This document shows, one piece after another, positions 1-10,800 of a stretch of 64,000 nucleotides of DNA. Location: positions 124,001 to 188,000 of the forward strand of contig JAPFBL010000543.1 of assembly GCA_026182355.1 (NCBI GenBank), given 5' to 3'. The position numbers were made by a program, and so were the translations under genes. Position 1 is the stretch's first letter. Each line of letters starts with the position of its first letter. The notes below the pieces were generated by a model. That model made no database searches. It saw nothing but the letters and a program-made list of their open reading frames with translations, and was not told the origin of the DNA. This DNA comes from Hermatobates lingyangjiaoensis. Lineage: Eukaryota > Arthropoda > Insecta > Hemiptera > Hermatobatidae.

Positions 1-697
1 TAATTCACTTACATTGACTTAATCATTTTATAATTCAAAAAGTAAAATGGTTATTTTAGAGGTTTATTACAATTTTTTTTATTCAAAAATCAAATAGTTA
101 TTTTAGAGGTTTATTAAAGATTCCCTAATTTAGAAATAAAATTGTTAATTTAAAGTTTTATTAAAAAAATATGAAACGTTCTTAAAAATCTTAAATTAGT
201 TAAGATGATATGCTAGAAGAATAAAATTGTTAAATGTAAAAAAAATTAACCACCATCAAACATATATTTTCTGATGCATTCCGTTGTGTTTTGGATGGTA
301 ATCGAACAGTGTTTGACTAATCAAACAAAACAACAGTTAAACAGTTTGATATTATGTTTATTTATAGTAAAGTCAAGATAAGTATAAGTATAGTAAGTAA
401 GTAAACATAAGTATAGTAAAATTTTATTATTCTAGCATATTATCTTAACTCATTTAAGATTCTTAAGAACATTTCACATTTTTTTAATAAAACTTTAAAA
501 TAACAATTTTATTTTTAAATTATGGAATCTTTAATAAACCTCTAAAATAACTATTTGATTTTTGAATTACAAAATTTGTAATAAAGCTCTACTAAAATAA
601 CTATTTGATTTTTGAATAAAAAAAATTGTAATAAACCTCCAAAATAACAATTTTACTTTTTGAATTATAAAATGTTTAAGTCATTGTAAGTGAATTA
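1..697. repeat. Long inverted-repeat element with sub-repeats
   Basis: The first ~235 bases and the stretch ~425-697 are imperfect reverse complements: the opening taattcacttacat is mirrored by the taagtgaatta-type end at 687-697. Each arm holds two to four degenerate copies of a ~45 bp AT-rich unit centred on ttttagaggtttatta (or its complement). The ~190 bp between the arms is unique-looking and has no ORF. This is the layout of a non-autonomous DNA transposon with long subterminal repeats, but no terminal duplication can be tested because the element begins at the window edge. No gene is visible here. Confidence 0.6.
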
Positions 698-1084
698 ATG
701 TAAATTAATCCGACCACTTAGGTGGTGATTCATTATTCAAAGATAAAATTTCAGTTTTAATAAGGTAATATTGCCCTTTGAATACTGTCGGAATTTTATG
801 ACATTTTTTTTATAAATTGTTAATTCTAGGTTTAAATTTGTGCCAACATTTTATTTTTGAATAGACAATTTTAAGTTGAGAGTAGACCACTGGTGATTTT
901 TGATCTTTGTTTTTATTCCTGTTCGAATTGAATATTAATAGGTATGACAAGACAGCGTCTGTCGGGTTAGCTTTCTTCTTATGGTGGAGGCAAAACCACT
1001 TTGTAATCATTTGATGATTGAATACTAAATTAAGTTTTGCTAAAGGTAGCACATTTAGTTACTTAAATCATTAGTTGTGCAGTC

Positions 1085-1200
1085 TGTAATTGTCTGGTAT
1101 TTACTCAAATCTTTCTGAAGATGTTTTTCCTGATGAAGAACACAAAGTGTTTGAAACGCGTTGTTGCTGTTGTATAAAACTTCATTTGTTTGGATAGTTT
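1085..1200 (+). repeat. Penelope-type terminal motif (single arm)
   Basis: Contains ggtatttactca, a terminal block that recurs at 25980, 30510, 31995, 52215 and 52755, then CTGATGA (1130-1136), a hairpin AACAC/GTGTT, and GAAACGCGTT from 1153. The same layout marks the ends of the Penelope-like elements and fold-back repeats elsewhere in the window. Only one arm is present. Confidence 0.5.
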
Positions 1201-1284
1201 AGTTTGTTTATCCATTTTACCTGAGAATTTAGTTACTTTTTCGCACAGGGTGGTACGAAGTTGGCCGAGTCAGCTAGTAAAAGA

Positions 1285-1608
1285 CAGGGGGGCCAGGCTA
1301 GCTCAGTGGTTACGTGCTCGCCTCTGAACTGATAGGACCGGGGTTCAATCCTCACCTGGCCCTCAATTTATTCACGCGGGAGGTGAATAAATCTGAGCAC
1401 GTCGTCCCTCGGAGAGGACATTAAGCCATCCCGAGCCTGTACGATGTCAGGTACTCGTTAAAGATCCCTACTCTAAATACATTTGAGTTAGGCAAAATTT
1501 AGTGCTTCCACTGTAGAATCAATCTTCATTGTGTGGTATCACAAAGGGCCAATGCTTGGCCTACATGTCTTCCCTTGTGGGACTGCCACTGCAACCTAAC
1601 CAACCTAA
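1285..1608 (+). mobile_element. tRNA-derived SINE, full length
   Basis: The 5' end has RNA polymerase III promoter boxes: box A tagctcagtgg and box B ggttcaatcc, as in a tRNA head. A body follows with blocks shared by at least a dozen copies in this window (e.g. gtactcgttaaagatcc and tatcacaaagggcc), and a cctaaccaacctaac tail. It is flanked by a perfect 14-bp duplication, cagctagtaaaaga, at 1271-1284 and 1609-1622, so both ends are defined. This is the reference copy for the family. It sits in an intron of the odorant receptor gene if that gene has exons further left. Confidence 0.9.
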
Positions 1609-1758
1609 CAGCTAGTAAAAGATATGATGTTATCTAGGATTCGCAGACAGGCGAACCTTTAAGCAAGTCATTCATTCATACTTCGTCACGAGCAATGATA
1701 TTCTTTTACTACTGTTGTCATCCTAACCATCCAATAATAATGTTGATTCATTTTACAG

Positions 1759-3034
1759 AATGAAGACTTGAATGAAGCCATTTACGACATTGACTGGTTT
1801 GGTTTGTCCAGTGACACAGTTCTGATGATTAGAATATTTCTTCTTAGATCAACAAAGCCTTTGATTCTCAGGTCACTAATGGGTCAAGAACTATCCTATG
1901 AAACAGTATTAGCTGTGAGTTCTACTCAATTTGATTTATCAATCATTAAAACACCAGAGGGTAGATCAAATGAAACAATTTAATTCGGAAAATAATTTAT
2001 TCTTATCGTTATGATTTACCCTATAATTAAATCATCATATATTACCATAACTATCTATATAATTTATTAATATTCTGAAACCAAAATAATAATTTGTTCG
2101 TTAGAGCCCTTCCTCAAAAGACAGTACATGTATAGTGATTTTTTAAATTCTCTGAAAGGGAATTAAATCCCTAAAATACAGGGATTTTAGGTTTTTGAGG
2201 TTGATAAAACCAGTAAAACTTCCACAATTCCTATCAAAAGTCAATTATAATTAACTCTCAATTTTGTGAAATTATAAATTATAGAAATTATAAATAAAAT
2301 ATATAAATATATTTTATACTTCAATTAAAAGAAACGGTCCAGCGGACTTTTTTAATTAAAATAAATTCAAAACGAAGGAAACACACAGAAAGACACAGAC
2401 ATAACTCACATCGATATTTCAACCATCGTCGTCATCAGGAGGTGTGAAGAGCGAAGAGTCCCGCAGGAAGACAGGGCGGTGCCTTCCTGCGGGACTCTTC
2501 GCTCTTCACACCTCCTGATGACGACGATGGTCGAAATATCGATGTGAGTTATGGCTGTGTCTTTCTGTGTTTCCTTCGTTTTGAATTTATTTTAATTAAA
2601 TATTTTATACTATTTATAGTATTATTTAGATGAGATTGCATTTCAGAATCACCTAATTTCACATATCATGAATGCTTTTCGGCCTGTAATTTTAATTATA
2701 TCAATTTTGTGTGTAATAAATGCATGCATATTATTAGTACGAAACAGGTTATTTGAAACCACATTAGTTGATGATACAGTATTACCTCCTATGTATATAA
2801 GGTATGACGGTATCATCTAATTATTTGATTGTCTATAATACTCATTAATTTATTTACAGAGTGAATGACTTTGAACACTTAATTATGTTTAATGATAATT
2901 TTGCACTTTAATGATATTTAATAACTTTAATTATACCTTATAAAAACAATAAATCTCTAATGCTTTTTTTTCAGGTTCTTCAACTTTCGTACTCTTATTT
3001 CAATATGGTATTCCTAAGTATGGGAATGGAATAA
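1759..3034 (+). CDS. Odorant receptor (7tm_6 type), last two exons, 5' partial
   Basis: Exon 1759-1914 follows a ttttacag acceptor and ends at a gtgagt donor; exon 2975-3034 follows ttttttttcag and ends in TAA at 3032-3034. Both junctions are phase 0 and join to a 71-residue C terminus. It reads NEDLNEAIYDIDWFGL..., a run RSTKPLILRSLMGQELSYE, and ends VLQLSYSYFNMVFLSMGME. This matches the family's hallmark end: an ...ALYDIDWYEL-like stretch, M/L-R-S-x-KPL, then the last transmembrane helix with SYSYF. Insect odorant receptors are ligand-gated cation channel subunits working with Orco in sensory neuron dendrites. All upstream transmembrane exons lie outside the window. The exact ligand class cannot be told. 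The fold-back element at 2321-2599 lies in the last intron. Confidence 0.85.
2321..2599. mobile_element. Fold-back Penelope-derived element with hammerhead-like core
   Basis: Arms 2351-2469 and 2483-2600 are nearly perfect reverse complements (~119 bp) around a 13-nt loop. Near the apex of the right arm are CTGATGA (2515-2521), a GAC/GTC hairpin and GAAA (2533-2536). A 12-bp duplication, atattttatact, flanks the element (2309-2320 and 2600-2611). The left side carries an extra ~30 nt (2321-2350) absent on the right; a one-sided extension of this size is typical of Penelope-like elements. No protein is encoded. Confidence 0.75.
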
Positions 3035-3926
3035 ACTGACAACAAAGACATTAGTTGAACTGATAACTTGAATTTAATAATTATAATGATAAATATAAGC
3101 ACTGAAAAGGATTTTAACACTCAATTCTTGTATTATTCTATACATTAATTACGATAACTGTGAGTTAATTAAATAATGATATTGAAGGATTACGTAAACA
3201 AATAATTTGTTGTTTGTATAAAATACAAATCATTTTGCGAATGCTGAATTAATTGTGGAGAGTAATATTTACTATTCATGGTATAGATTAACTTTGCTAA
3301 TAATAATATGTGAAATAGTATCCTTATTTTTTTTAGGACAATTACCTCTCCTAATTGCTTTATTACACTAATTTTATATGATGTTATAATTATTTTATAT
3401 GATTTATAGTATTATTTATATGATATTGCATTTCAATTCTTGTCACAAACCTAATTGCATGTCATGATTGTTTTTCTGTCTGTAACACCCTAGTCATTTT
3501 TACATGATGTCAGTAATCACATGATCTATAGTCCTCAGGACAGTGTCGGAACAAAGAAGAATATTAAGGGGACTTCAAGTATAGTTATAATAAAGTATTT
3601 AATTTAATAACAAAGTTTGGAATTTAACTATTTCTTAAAATATACGTTTAGTTTTCTAATGCTCGAGGGTTGGATTTTTTAATAACGATGATCTTAGCAT
3701 TTTGGTCTGAAGAGGACATTTAATCTGTTGTAAACTGGAGGGAAGTATAAGGCCTTTGTACAACCATCCCAGGGGTTGTTCCCATTTTACTAATGTATTT
3801 CTTCTGTGATGTTTTTGATATGATTAGTGGGATATTTGTCGTAAACTTCCTTAACTGTTTTTTTTTGTTTTAGTGTTAGCTAACCTCCGATATATACTTG
3901 AACTTTTTTATTAGTACTTGAATCAG

Positions 3927-4222
3927 CGGGCAGTGTAGCCCAATGGCTTACCTGATCGCCTCAGGGCTGGTACATCCGGGGTTCAATACCGACTCTGACC
4001 TTCAATTTATTCACGCAGAACATTGATTTATTCTCGGACTGTCGGTCCCAAGCCTGCACGATGTCACGTTCTCGGTAAAGATCTTTAATCTAAATACACT
4101 TGCGCTAGAGAAAAAAATTTAAGAGTTCCAATAAAGTAGAATGTACATTATGTCGTATCACAAAGAGTCAATGTTCGGTTTTTGTGTGTATTCGTATGAA
4201 ACTGCCACTGCAGCCTAACCTA
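3927..4222 (+). mobile_element. SINE copy (diverged)
   Basis: Same family as 1285-1608: a tRNA-like head (gtagcccaatggctta; box B ggttcaata), then catgtcacgttctcgg-like and tatcacaaagagtc blocks, ending gcctaacc. Several small deletions. Confidence 0.75.
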
Positions 4223-4224
4223 TC

Positions 4225-5565
4225 ATTTCTCTCCCGTAAAACTTACATAAGCGTTCTGATATTTTCAAGAATAATTTTTACCAATTGAGACCTATTATTT
4301 TATTGTTGGTTTAAAAGCAAATATGTTTGAAATAAAATTAGACTTTACGTACTTTATCTGCTTGTATAGTATGAAAATGTTTGAAATATATACGTGAAAA
4401 ATTTAAATTCAGTATTTGAGGAACTGAAGTTTTTTCATTTCATATTCATTCTTTGACTTTCGTATATATTTTCCAATCTGAAGTTATGTCATAAATATTT
4501 GAAAGCAGCAAAATATAATAATTATGCAAAGTTAACCAGTAGAAATTACTTAGATATGAATATTCCAACTTTTTTGCTACAATAATATTGTAAACATGTG
4601 GAAACCAACAAAAGGAACTCGTCATATCTAAAAAAGGTATATGATGATGAGAAAGTTTAATTTAAAAAAAAAATGCTTATTGAGTCAATTTAGTAAGTTA
4701 AGTCTTTCTCACTGTAATATTCAGTCCGATACTTGTTCCATAATTTTTTAAATTTGTCAGTCATTGTTTCTAGTTTGGCTATAATCATTTATTTCTTTTA
4801 CTGAAAGAAAACTTTGCTTTGCTTTAAAGAAAAAAAAACTGTTTATTTAAACGTAAATTCTAAACAAAAACTTTCCTTAACTAAATTAAAGGTTTTGGAA
4901 CAAGTTTAAAGTTATAAAAAAAATATTTCAGAATACCTTTTTATATAAAAGTTTCATTCTAAGAAGAGTAGGGTCAATAAGCAATTATTGATTGAATATT
5001 TCAGTAGAGAAAGCTTCATATTTGTTTATAAATTATTCCTACCATGAATTTCCAAATACAAACATTGGGCGGATGATGTTTCCTTGCAACACCTCTGGGC
5101 GAGTAACAACCATACACTGAATTAATTTTTAGTATATCAAAATCATGCTTGCTATAAAAGACAAAGTTAAGTTCAACTTACTTAATATTTGCTTTTAAAT
5201 GAAAAAAAAAACTGTATTTTTTCAGTAAAAGTATACCCTTGGTGACTGCAGGTGCTTAAAACCTACATACATACAAAGTTGTATTTACACCTTCAAATTA
5301 TTTAGGTACTTATAATATTGTTTCGAATCGATTAAGTTTTCAATAAGAGAATGATGACTTGAACATGATGAAAAAGTACATCATGTACATAGATTATTAG
5401 TATGTAAAATTAATCATTCTTAGTAATATAATAACCTTATATTACTAAGGTTAATTTAGAATTAACCTTGTAATTTAAGAGCTCAATAAGTTGAAGAAAT
5501 AAAAATAAAGTAATCGTTTCGGTTTGATCAAATTCTATCTGACTCATCATATTTACAGACAACTC
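4225..5565. other. AT-rich interval without recognised genes
   Basis: Mostly A/T homopolymer-rich sequence. I see no splice-bounded ORF, RNA gene or terminal repeats here. Confidence 0.5.
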
Positions 5566-5576
5566 CATTATTACTA

Positions 5577-6404
5577 GGTTAGGGTAGGTTGGGCCAAACA
5601 TTGACCGTTTCTGTTACCATATAATAAACATTCTTCATTAAGAGTCATACATTTTGCTTAACTCAAATGTATTTAAGAGTAGGGATCTTTAACGAGTACC
5701 TGACATCGTACAGCAGGGGTGGGCAATTATTTTCACTCGCGGGCCACATTAACTTTAAAATTTGACAGGTCTACCACATTTATTTACCTAACAGGTGTGC
5801 CATTTCAGCGTAAAGATACAATATAAAAAACAGCATTAGTTAACAGTATGTATTAAACAAAAATAAAAAACACCATTGAGGTATAAACATACTCTTTTAA
5901 TGAGAATAGTGTTGTTGATCACAAATTTTAAATATAGCATCAAAGTCTGGGACAATTCTCATAATATATCTGAAACATTCATCACCCATCTGGGATCTTT
6001 AGTTTTTTGTTAGTATTTATCACACTTAAAATAATCTGACCAGCAAAAGAAGAACGAAAGCTGAAAGTGTGATACTGCACCACCTGATGTTGAAATACAC
6101 ATCATTGCGAGTCAAAATAAAATTAATACAATCATTTACATCAAACCTAAATCATGTACCAATCTTCGGTGGGTCGGATTCAAAAGACCAAACGGCCGGA
6201 TATGGCCCGCGGGCCGTAGTTTGCCCACCCCTGTCGTACAGGCTCGGGACTGGAGGATTAATTAACGTCTTTTCTGAGGGACGATATACTCAGATTTATT
6301 CACCTCTTGCATGAATAAATCGAGGGCCAGAGTAGGTAAATGAACCTCGAATCTACCAGTCCAGAGGCGAGCACATTGCCACTGGGCTACCCTGGCTCCT
6401 TCCG
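5577..6404 (-). mobile_element. SINE copy split by a hAT insertion
   Basis: Reads as the reverse complement of the SINE at 1285-1608, interrupted by the hAT element at 5714-6233. It is flanked by ttattacta at 5568-5576 and 6405-6413, a 9-bp target duplication. The internal junction shows that the hAT element arrived later. Confidence 0.85.
5714..6233 (-). mobile_element. hAT transposon, internally deleted
   Basis: Terminal inverted repeats caggggtgggcaa and ttgcccacccctg; perfect 8-bp target duplication tcgtacag at 5706-5713 and 6234-6241. Both features are diagnostic of hAT elements. On the - strand around 6060-5940 a degraded frame reads like the C-terminal end of hAT transposases (a K-x-R-S-x-M-x-D-E motif), so this is a deletion derivative, not a pure MITE. 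Confidence 0.9.
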
Positions 6405-6413
6405 TTATTACTA

Positions 6414-7280
6414 CGACAAAAATTAGGGGGCTAAAATAATAAACAATACAAATTTTAAGACAACATTTATTATTTAAAAATAAATATTCTACACTTTATT
6501 ACCAAATCTAATTCAATATTCTACATATAATAAATTAATAAACTTTGAACTGATAACATCAAATATAATGAAATGGAAATCATATTTTATACAACAATAA
6601 TAATCCCATTTTAATAAATAAATACATTTAGAAAAAAAAACCTATTCAAATATATAATAAAGGTAATGACAACAAAATCATAGAAATCTATACAAATATT
6701 CTGAAATTTAGAAAAATGATAATAAAAATCAAATGAATTCCACTAGTCAGTGCTGCAGAAAAGAAAATCAATTTCTATTATAACACAAAAAGTCCAATTT
6801 AAGTAGTAGACTACTAATTTATTTAATTATTTATATAATTTAAACATTCATATAAACATATTAATACTTGCATTCTATATTACGTTTTAAAAATTGGAAT
6901 GAACGGTTTCTTACAGAATGATGGATAATAGTGCATAAAATAAGGAATATTAGTAATTATTTTTCAATGATTGCATGAAACAATTAGTACTAAATTAGAT
7001 TTCATGGTGTTATTATTATGGTCTGTTTCAGAGGCATTCAACATGAAATTAATAACATAAAATGATTAATCATTACTGATAAACATATAATAGTACGTAA
7101 TTACAGTCTTTAATAATGCCACCAATATTATACTAATATGTCTTTTACTTGTCATATCAGTATTACGCAATAATATGACTTTCATGTTTTTATCATTTAC
7201 ATTAAATTTAATTTGATTAAATAAACATTAAAACAAAAAATCCATCGCAAAAGGAATGCTTTGTAAAAGATAACTGTCGT
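6414..7280. other. AT-rich interval without recognised genes
   Basis: About 80% A+T by eye. No ORF, splice-consistent exon or terminal repeat was recognised. Confidence 0.5.
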
Positions 7281-7389
7281 TTAACAATCAACAAATAAGT
7301 TATAACACCATTCAATCCAAAAGTCTTCAATCTTTCCCGTCTTAGGGTTAGATTGGTTGGTACACCTGTCAAGTTCCAACCCCACACAA
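7281..7389 (-). CDS. Possible terminal exon of an unknown gene
   Basis: On the - strand a good acceptor (ttcctttacag) precedes an open frame of 35 codons plus a stop (TAA, 7283-7281), with one overhanging base. The peptide begins CVGLELDRCTNQSN and ends WIEWCYNLFVDC. Five cysteines and a WIEW motif suggest a secreted or ectodomain segment, but I do not recognise a family. No upstream partner exon was identified. It could be chance. Confidence 0.25.
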
Positions 7390-7772
7390 CTGTAAAGGAA
7401 ATAACTATTCCAGGTTTTATTGATATTATTTTGTTTGGTATCACTTCCGTGGTAAACATTTTGTTTAATTTTTGAATATACATAAAAACAAATATTTTTT
7501 TTATCGAGGATTAACACTGGACTAAACCTCTATAACGAAAAATAGTGAAGACTTTATGTGATCCAGATAAGAAAACTTATGCTTGCAGAGAAACTTCAAG
7601 ATTTTAAAGGAATTGGGTAATACAGTTGAAATGAAAGTTACAATAAAAGATCAAATATATATTCTAGTTAGATGGTAGCAAGTTTTAAGTTTCTCATGTA
7701 AATTGTTCTGAGAAATAGTTTACTTAACTTACTACTAGGAAAAGACCCAGGTATTTTTTTCTCTTTTCGCAG

Positions 7773-7883
7773 TTTTTATCTGAACAGTAGAGATATATGG
7801 AAAGTTATGATTCAGAAATACCCTGATATAGTTAAGCGTCACCAGTATTGGAATTATCTGGATAAAAGTGGTTTTTCAGAACT
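7773..7883 (+). CDS. Possible internal exon of an unknown gene
   Basis: A strong acceptor (pyrimidine run then ttttcgcag) and a consensus donor (ct|gtaagt) bound an open frame of 36 codons with 1 and 2 overhanging bases. The peptide begins FYLNSRDIWKVMIQKYPDI and ends YLDKSGFSE. Base composition is more balanced than its surroundings. Unspliced, the frame stops two codons later. I do not recognise the family, and no partner exon was found. Confidence 0.3.
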
Positions 7884-8310
7884 GTAAGTGGATTGGCAAT
7901 CACCCATATAAAAACCGCTTTCTAGTCACTGCATTCTTGTATCAAGAATCTAGAATCTGGTTCCTGACAGAAGTTCTCTGTTCTATGGGATCAGGAAATT
8001 CCTTTAGTACATGGAATGCCGTTAGACTGGCATCACATAAAGAGGATCGAGATCTCTTAACAGAAGAGTACCAGTGGATCACCCGAGTATGGTCTGTCTT
8101 TACACGATTCAGAACAACAGAATATCGCTTGTTAAAAATAAATAGACAAACGTGCCATCCAGTACCGAGAGACAATACCAAATGTTGGAAAAATGATTGA
8201 AAACACTTTATTTAAATCAAATATACAATAAACTATTACTATCATGGACGACATTGTCTTTAATTTCCTCATATACTAATGGTTGAATCAAATTTCAATA
8301 GATATTAACC

Positions 8311-8483
8311 CAAGATTTCGCAATAAACACGTGAAATAAAAACCAGCGTCAGAAATCAGAACAATGACAGAACTTTCAGCCAAAACAAGCGGTCTTCAGT
8401 GTCAGTTAGCCTCTGACGAAGACCGCGTGTTTTAGTTGAAAGATTTTCATCATTTTTCTGATTTCTTTCTGTTGTTTTTGACG
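8311..8483. repeat. Fold-back element, CTGACGAAGACCGC subfamily
   Basis: Imperfect inverted repeat around ~8402. The right half holds ctctgacgaagaccgc and gttgaaagat; the left half is the complement. This is the subfamily also found at 11695, 18958, 22920, 35682, 58345 and 59761, whose outer end reads aacacgtgaaataa. Confidence 0.7.
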
Positions 8484-8489
8484 TTAACA

Positions 8490-9400
8490 GATACCTTGTT
8501 TAAAAACAAACATTTATAAACCAATATAATACAACAAATTAATCTTATTAGTGGTCTGAAGTAGGAATTTTTTTTTTTAGTGCATAAATATATCTACTAT
8601 TAATAACAATAGTATAGCAAATTAACATTTATTTTAAGTTAACCTATCAATTAGTATCACAATTTTTTTTTTGAATCAATAACATGCTTTGGGGATAAAA
8701 TAGAAGGTAATTCATATTGCGACCCCTATATTGAATTTCATTTCAGCGGTATTTTCATCTATATTGTTCATAGGCCTCTGTGGGCTTCTTGGAGTCTCTT
8801 GTAGTAATGCTTCTATGTATCTCTACCTTGCTGGGAAAAATAAAAAAAAAACAATAAAAATCTTTTATACAAACAAATAAATGGTATTCCCTCTTTAGAT
8901 TGAATCAAACATTTTAACGGATGTAAAGGACTCTTTTTATTACAGTTAAAAGACATATTTTTTATTACAGTTTTATCCACAGTAAAAAACAGTGAACTTT
9001 TTCAATACTTTAAAAAATTCTTAGACCTACCTCATAGACTTTAAAAAAGTTTTATAATGTGTATTTTAATGTTAAATTTAATGTAATGTCTAATGTAATA
9101 TTAATATGTATTTTTAATGTTAAATAAGATTCTATAGAGCATGTAATACTCGTATACTATATGGAGCATGCTATTAAAAAAAACACACACACAAAAAGGA
9201 TGATCAGGATTAAATTGTTTTTAATAAGATCATAATAATTACGTTTCAAACGATTCTTGAAGAGGATGAAAAATATTACTTCAGCTATAAATTCACACTG
9301 TTTGGGGAATTCTTGCGGTAATTACTTCTATAGATGTTTGAATATAGAGGGGGTTTGAGGAATTAGTTTTTGACAGTAAAGTTAAATAAGATAGCTATAG
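8490..9400. other. No gene recognised; isolated - strand acceptor at ~8843
   Basis: A very good - strand acceptor (T-rich tract then tttttcccag) ends at about 8843 and is followed by a frame of only 24 codons ending in TGA. It could be a 3' UTR exon downstream of WDR11, but neither reading resembles the known WDR11 C terminus clearly enough to include. The remainder is AT-rich and uninformative. Confidence 0.3.
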
Positions 9401-9566
9401 CTTGTGGGTAGGTTTCAGTGGTTGTCCTACAAGGGAACACACAGAGATCGAGCATTTGTAATAACACACATGATCCTTTGTGATATCACGCAATGAACAT
9501 TCTACATTAGGAGCCCTACATTTTACCTAACTAAAGTGTATAGAGTAAGGATATAGGACTAAACAT
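9401..9566 (-). mobile_element. SINE fragment (3' half, antisense)
   Basis: Reverse complement of the distal half of the SINE family (cctttgtgatatcacgc, ttttacctaactaaagtg). It stops where the LINE-derived element at 9567 begins, so it was truncated by that insertion. Confidence 0.7.
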
Positions 9567-10345
9567 CCCCCCCGATGTGCCTTCACCTTGTCGTGGTGGG
9601 GGGGCTTAACACGCCTGAGTGGTTGTTCCCTCATGGTGTGAACTAAGAAAGGCACAATCTTGACTGGCGTCCGGAGGTCTACAGTCCGCTGTTCTTGGGT
9701 AGCAATCCACCCTTATTGGTCTCTTTCACTGAGGTGGCACAACAGTGGCTTTAGCTCTTACTATAGGGTTCTCAATCTTGGGCTGGTGTCAGCGTATTGA
9801 AAGACGCACTGGTTCGGGAGCTGAATCCCTCTTTTTTTGGGATCATCTCGAAAATCTTTTTCTTCTTTCCGCTTCTTTCTCACCCCAAGGGAAATCCAGT
9901 AACTTAGTTTACTTATTAGGCTTATGATTTGTTCGTGCAAGGCTAGTTGCAGCGGACTTAGGTTTGCCTGGTCAGTCACGATGCAGTTACCGTCTGTACA
10001 CTTCTCCTCTTTCCCCCTTTACCTTTTGTTGTAATCTATGATATCTTCCCTTACATACCTATCTATTCTTTCCTATATCTCAACTCCCTATTAACTGTTA
10101 CACTTGGTTTTCCCTTTTCATATTTTTCTCTATGATTATTGATCTCTTTCATCAAGTAACCATAGTCCTCTAGATACTACCAAGACTAATATTTATATTT
10201 TTTTGTTGATCTAGGTCGTGTAAGCCCGCATCTGCAAGGTCCACCTTGGACACTTCATGAGGACTGTCTCGTTTTGTCTCATTCTTGATGAAACGGTTTG
10301 TTTCTCGTGACGAGGCGAAAGGGCTCCACGTTAAAAAACGATTTT
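9567..10345 (+). mobile_element. Short LINE-derived element (5' end joined to 3' end)
   Basis: Begins ccccccgatgtgccttca and continues with cttgtcgtggtgg and cgcctgagtggttgttcc, shared with 26599-27655. It ends with a block around gtccaccttggacacttc and ctcgtgacgaggcgaaagg that resembles the 3' end of the R1-like LINE at 63220-63382. No reverse transcriptase remains. Interpreted as an internally deleted, non-autonomous retroposon. Confidence 0.65.
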
Positions 10346-10509
10346 TAAATTTTTAAAACGTAAGATGATTTACTCTCCGACCGTTTCAACATCTCATTTC
10401 TTCAAATATTGTATTGTTTACGGAAATATCTGTGTATGTTTTATGACTCAACGTATCATATATGCTGAAGAATAATGTTCACAAAAATCCAAACATAAAA
10501 CTCTATTGA

Positions 10510-10685
10510 TATATATATAAAACTAAAAAAGATAAATCGGGATGCGGTCAGTTTCTTCCACTTCCAATCAAACTCTCATTGCTGACGTTTCGATTTTATT
10601 CAAAATCTTTTTTTTTTTTTGGAAAACGTGGAAGAAACTGATCGCACCTGATTTATATTTTTTAGTTATATCTCTGTCGCACGGT
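10510..10685. repeat. Fold-back remnant, GCCTATGAAAA subfamily
   Basis: Outer blocks gatgcggtcagtttcttcca and ggaagaaactgatcgc are inverted copies; inside are tgctgacgtttcgattttatt and a poly-T. It matches the arms of 18450-18812 and 31300-31610, with most of the centre deleted. Confidence 0.6.
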
Positions 10686-10691
10686 CGAGAA

Positions 10692-10697
10692 TTTATT
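10692..10697 (-). terminator. Candidate WDR11 polyadenylation signal
   Basis: AATAAA on the - strand about 105 nt beyond the proposed WDR11 stop codon at 10801. Position fits a 3' UTR; no other support. Confidence 0.4.
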
Positions 10698-10800
10698 ATT
10701 GTTTATGTATATTGAACGATAAAAAATTAAAAACTTGAAAGTTTTAACTTACAAAAAAATGTTATAAGAAACGTTAAGTTTTTACCTCTTGAAGACCGAG

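Noticed and set aside
1300..1365. tRNA gene
   Set aside because: Box A and B are present but the acceptor and anticodon stems do not pair as a cloverleaf; it is the head of a SINE with target duplication.
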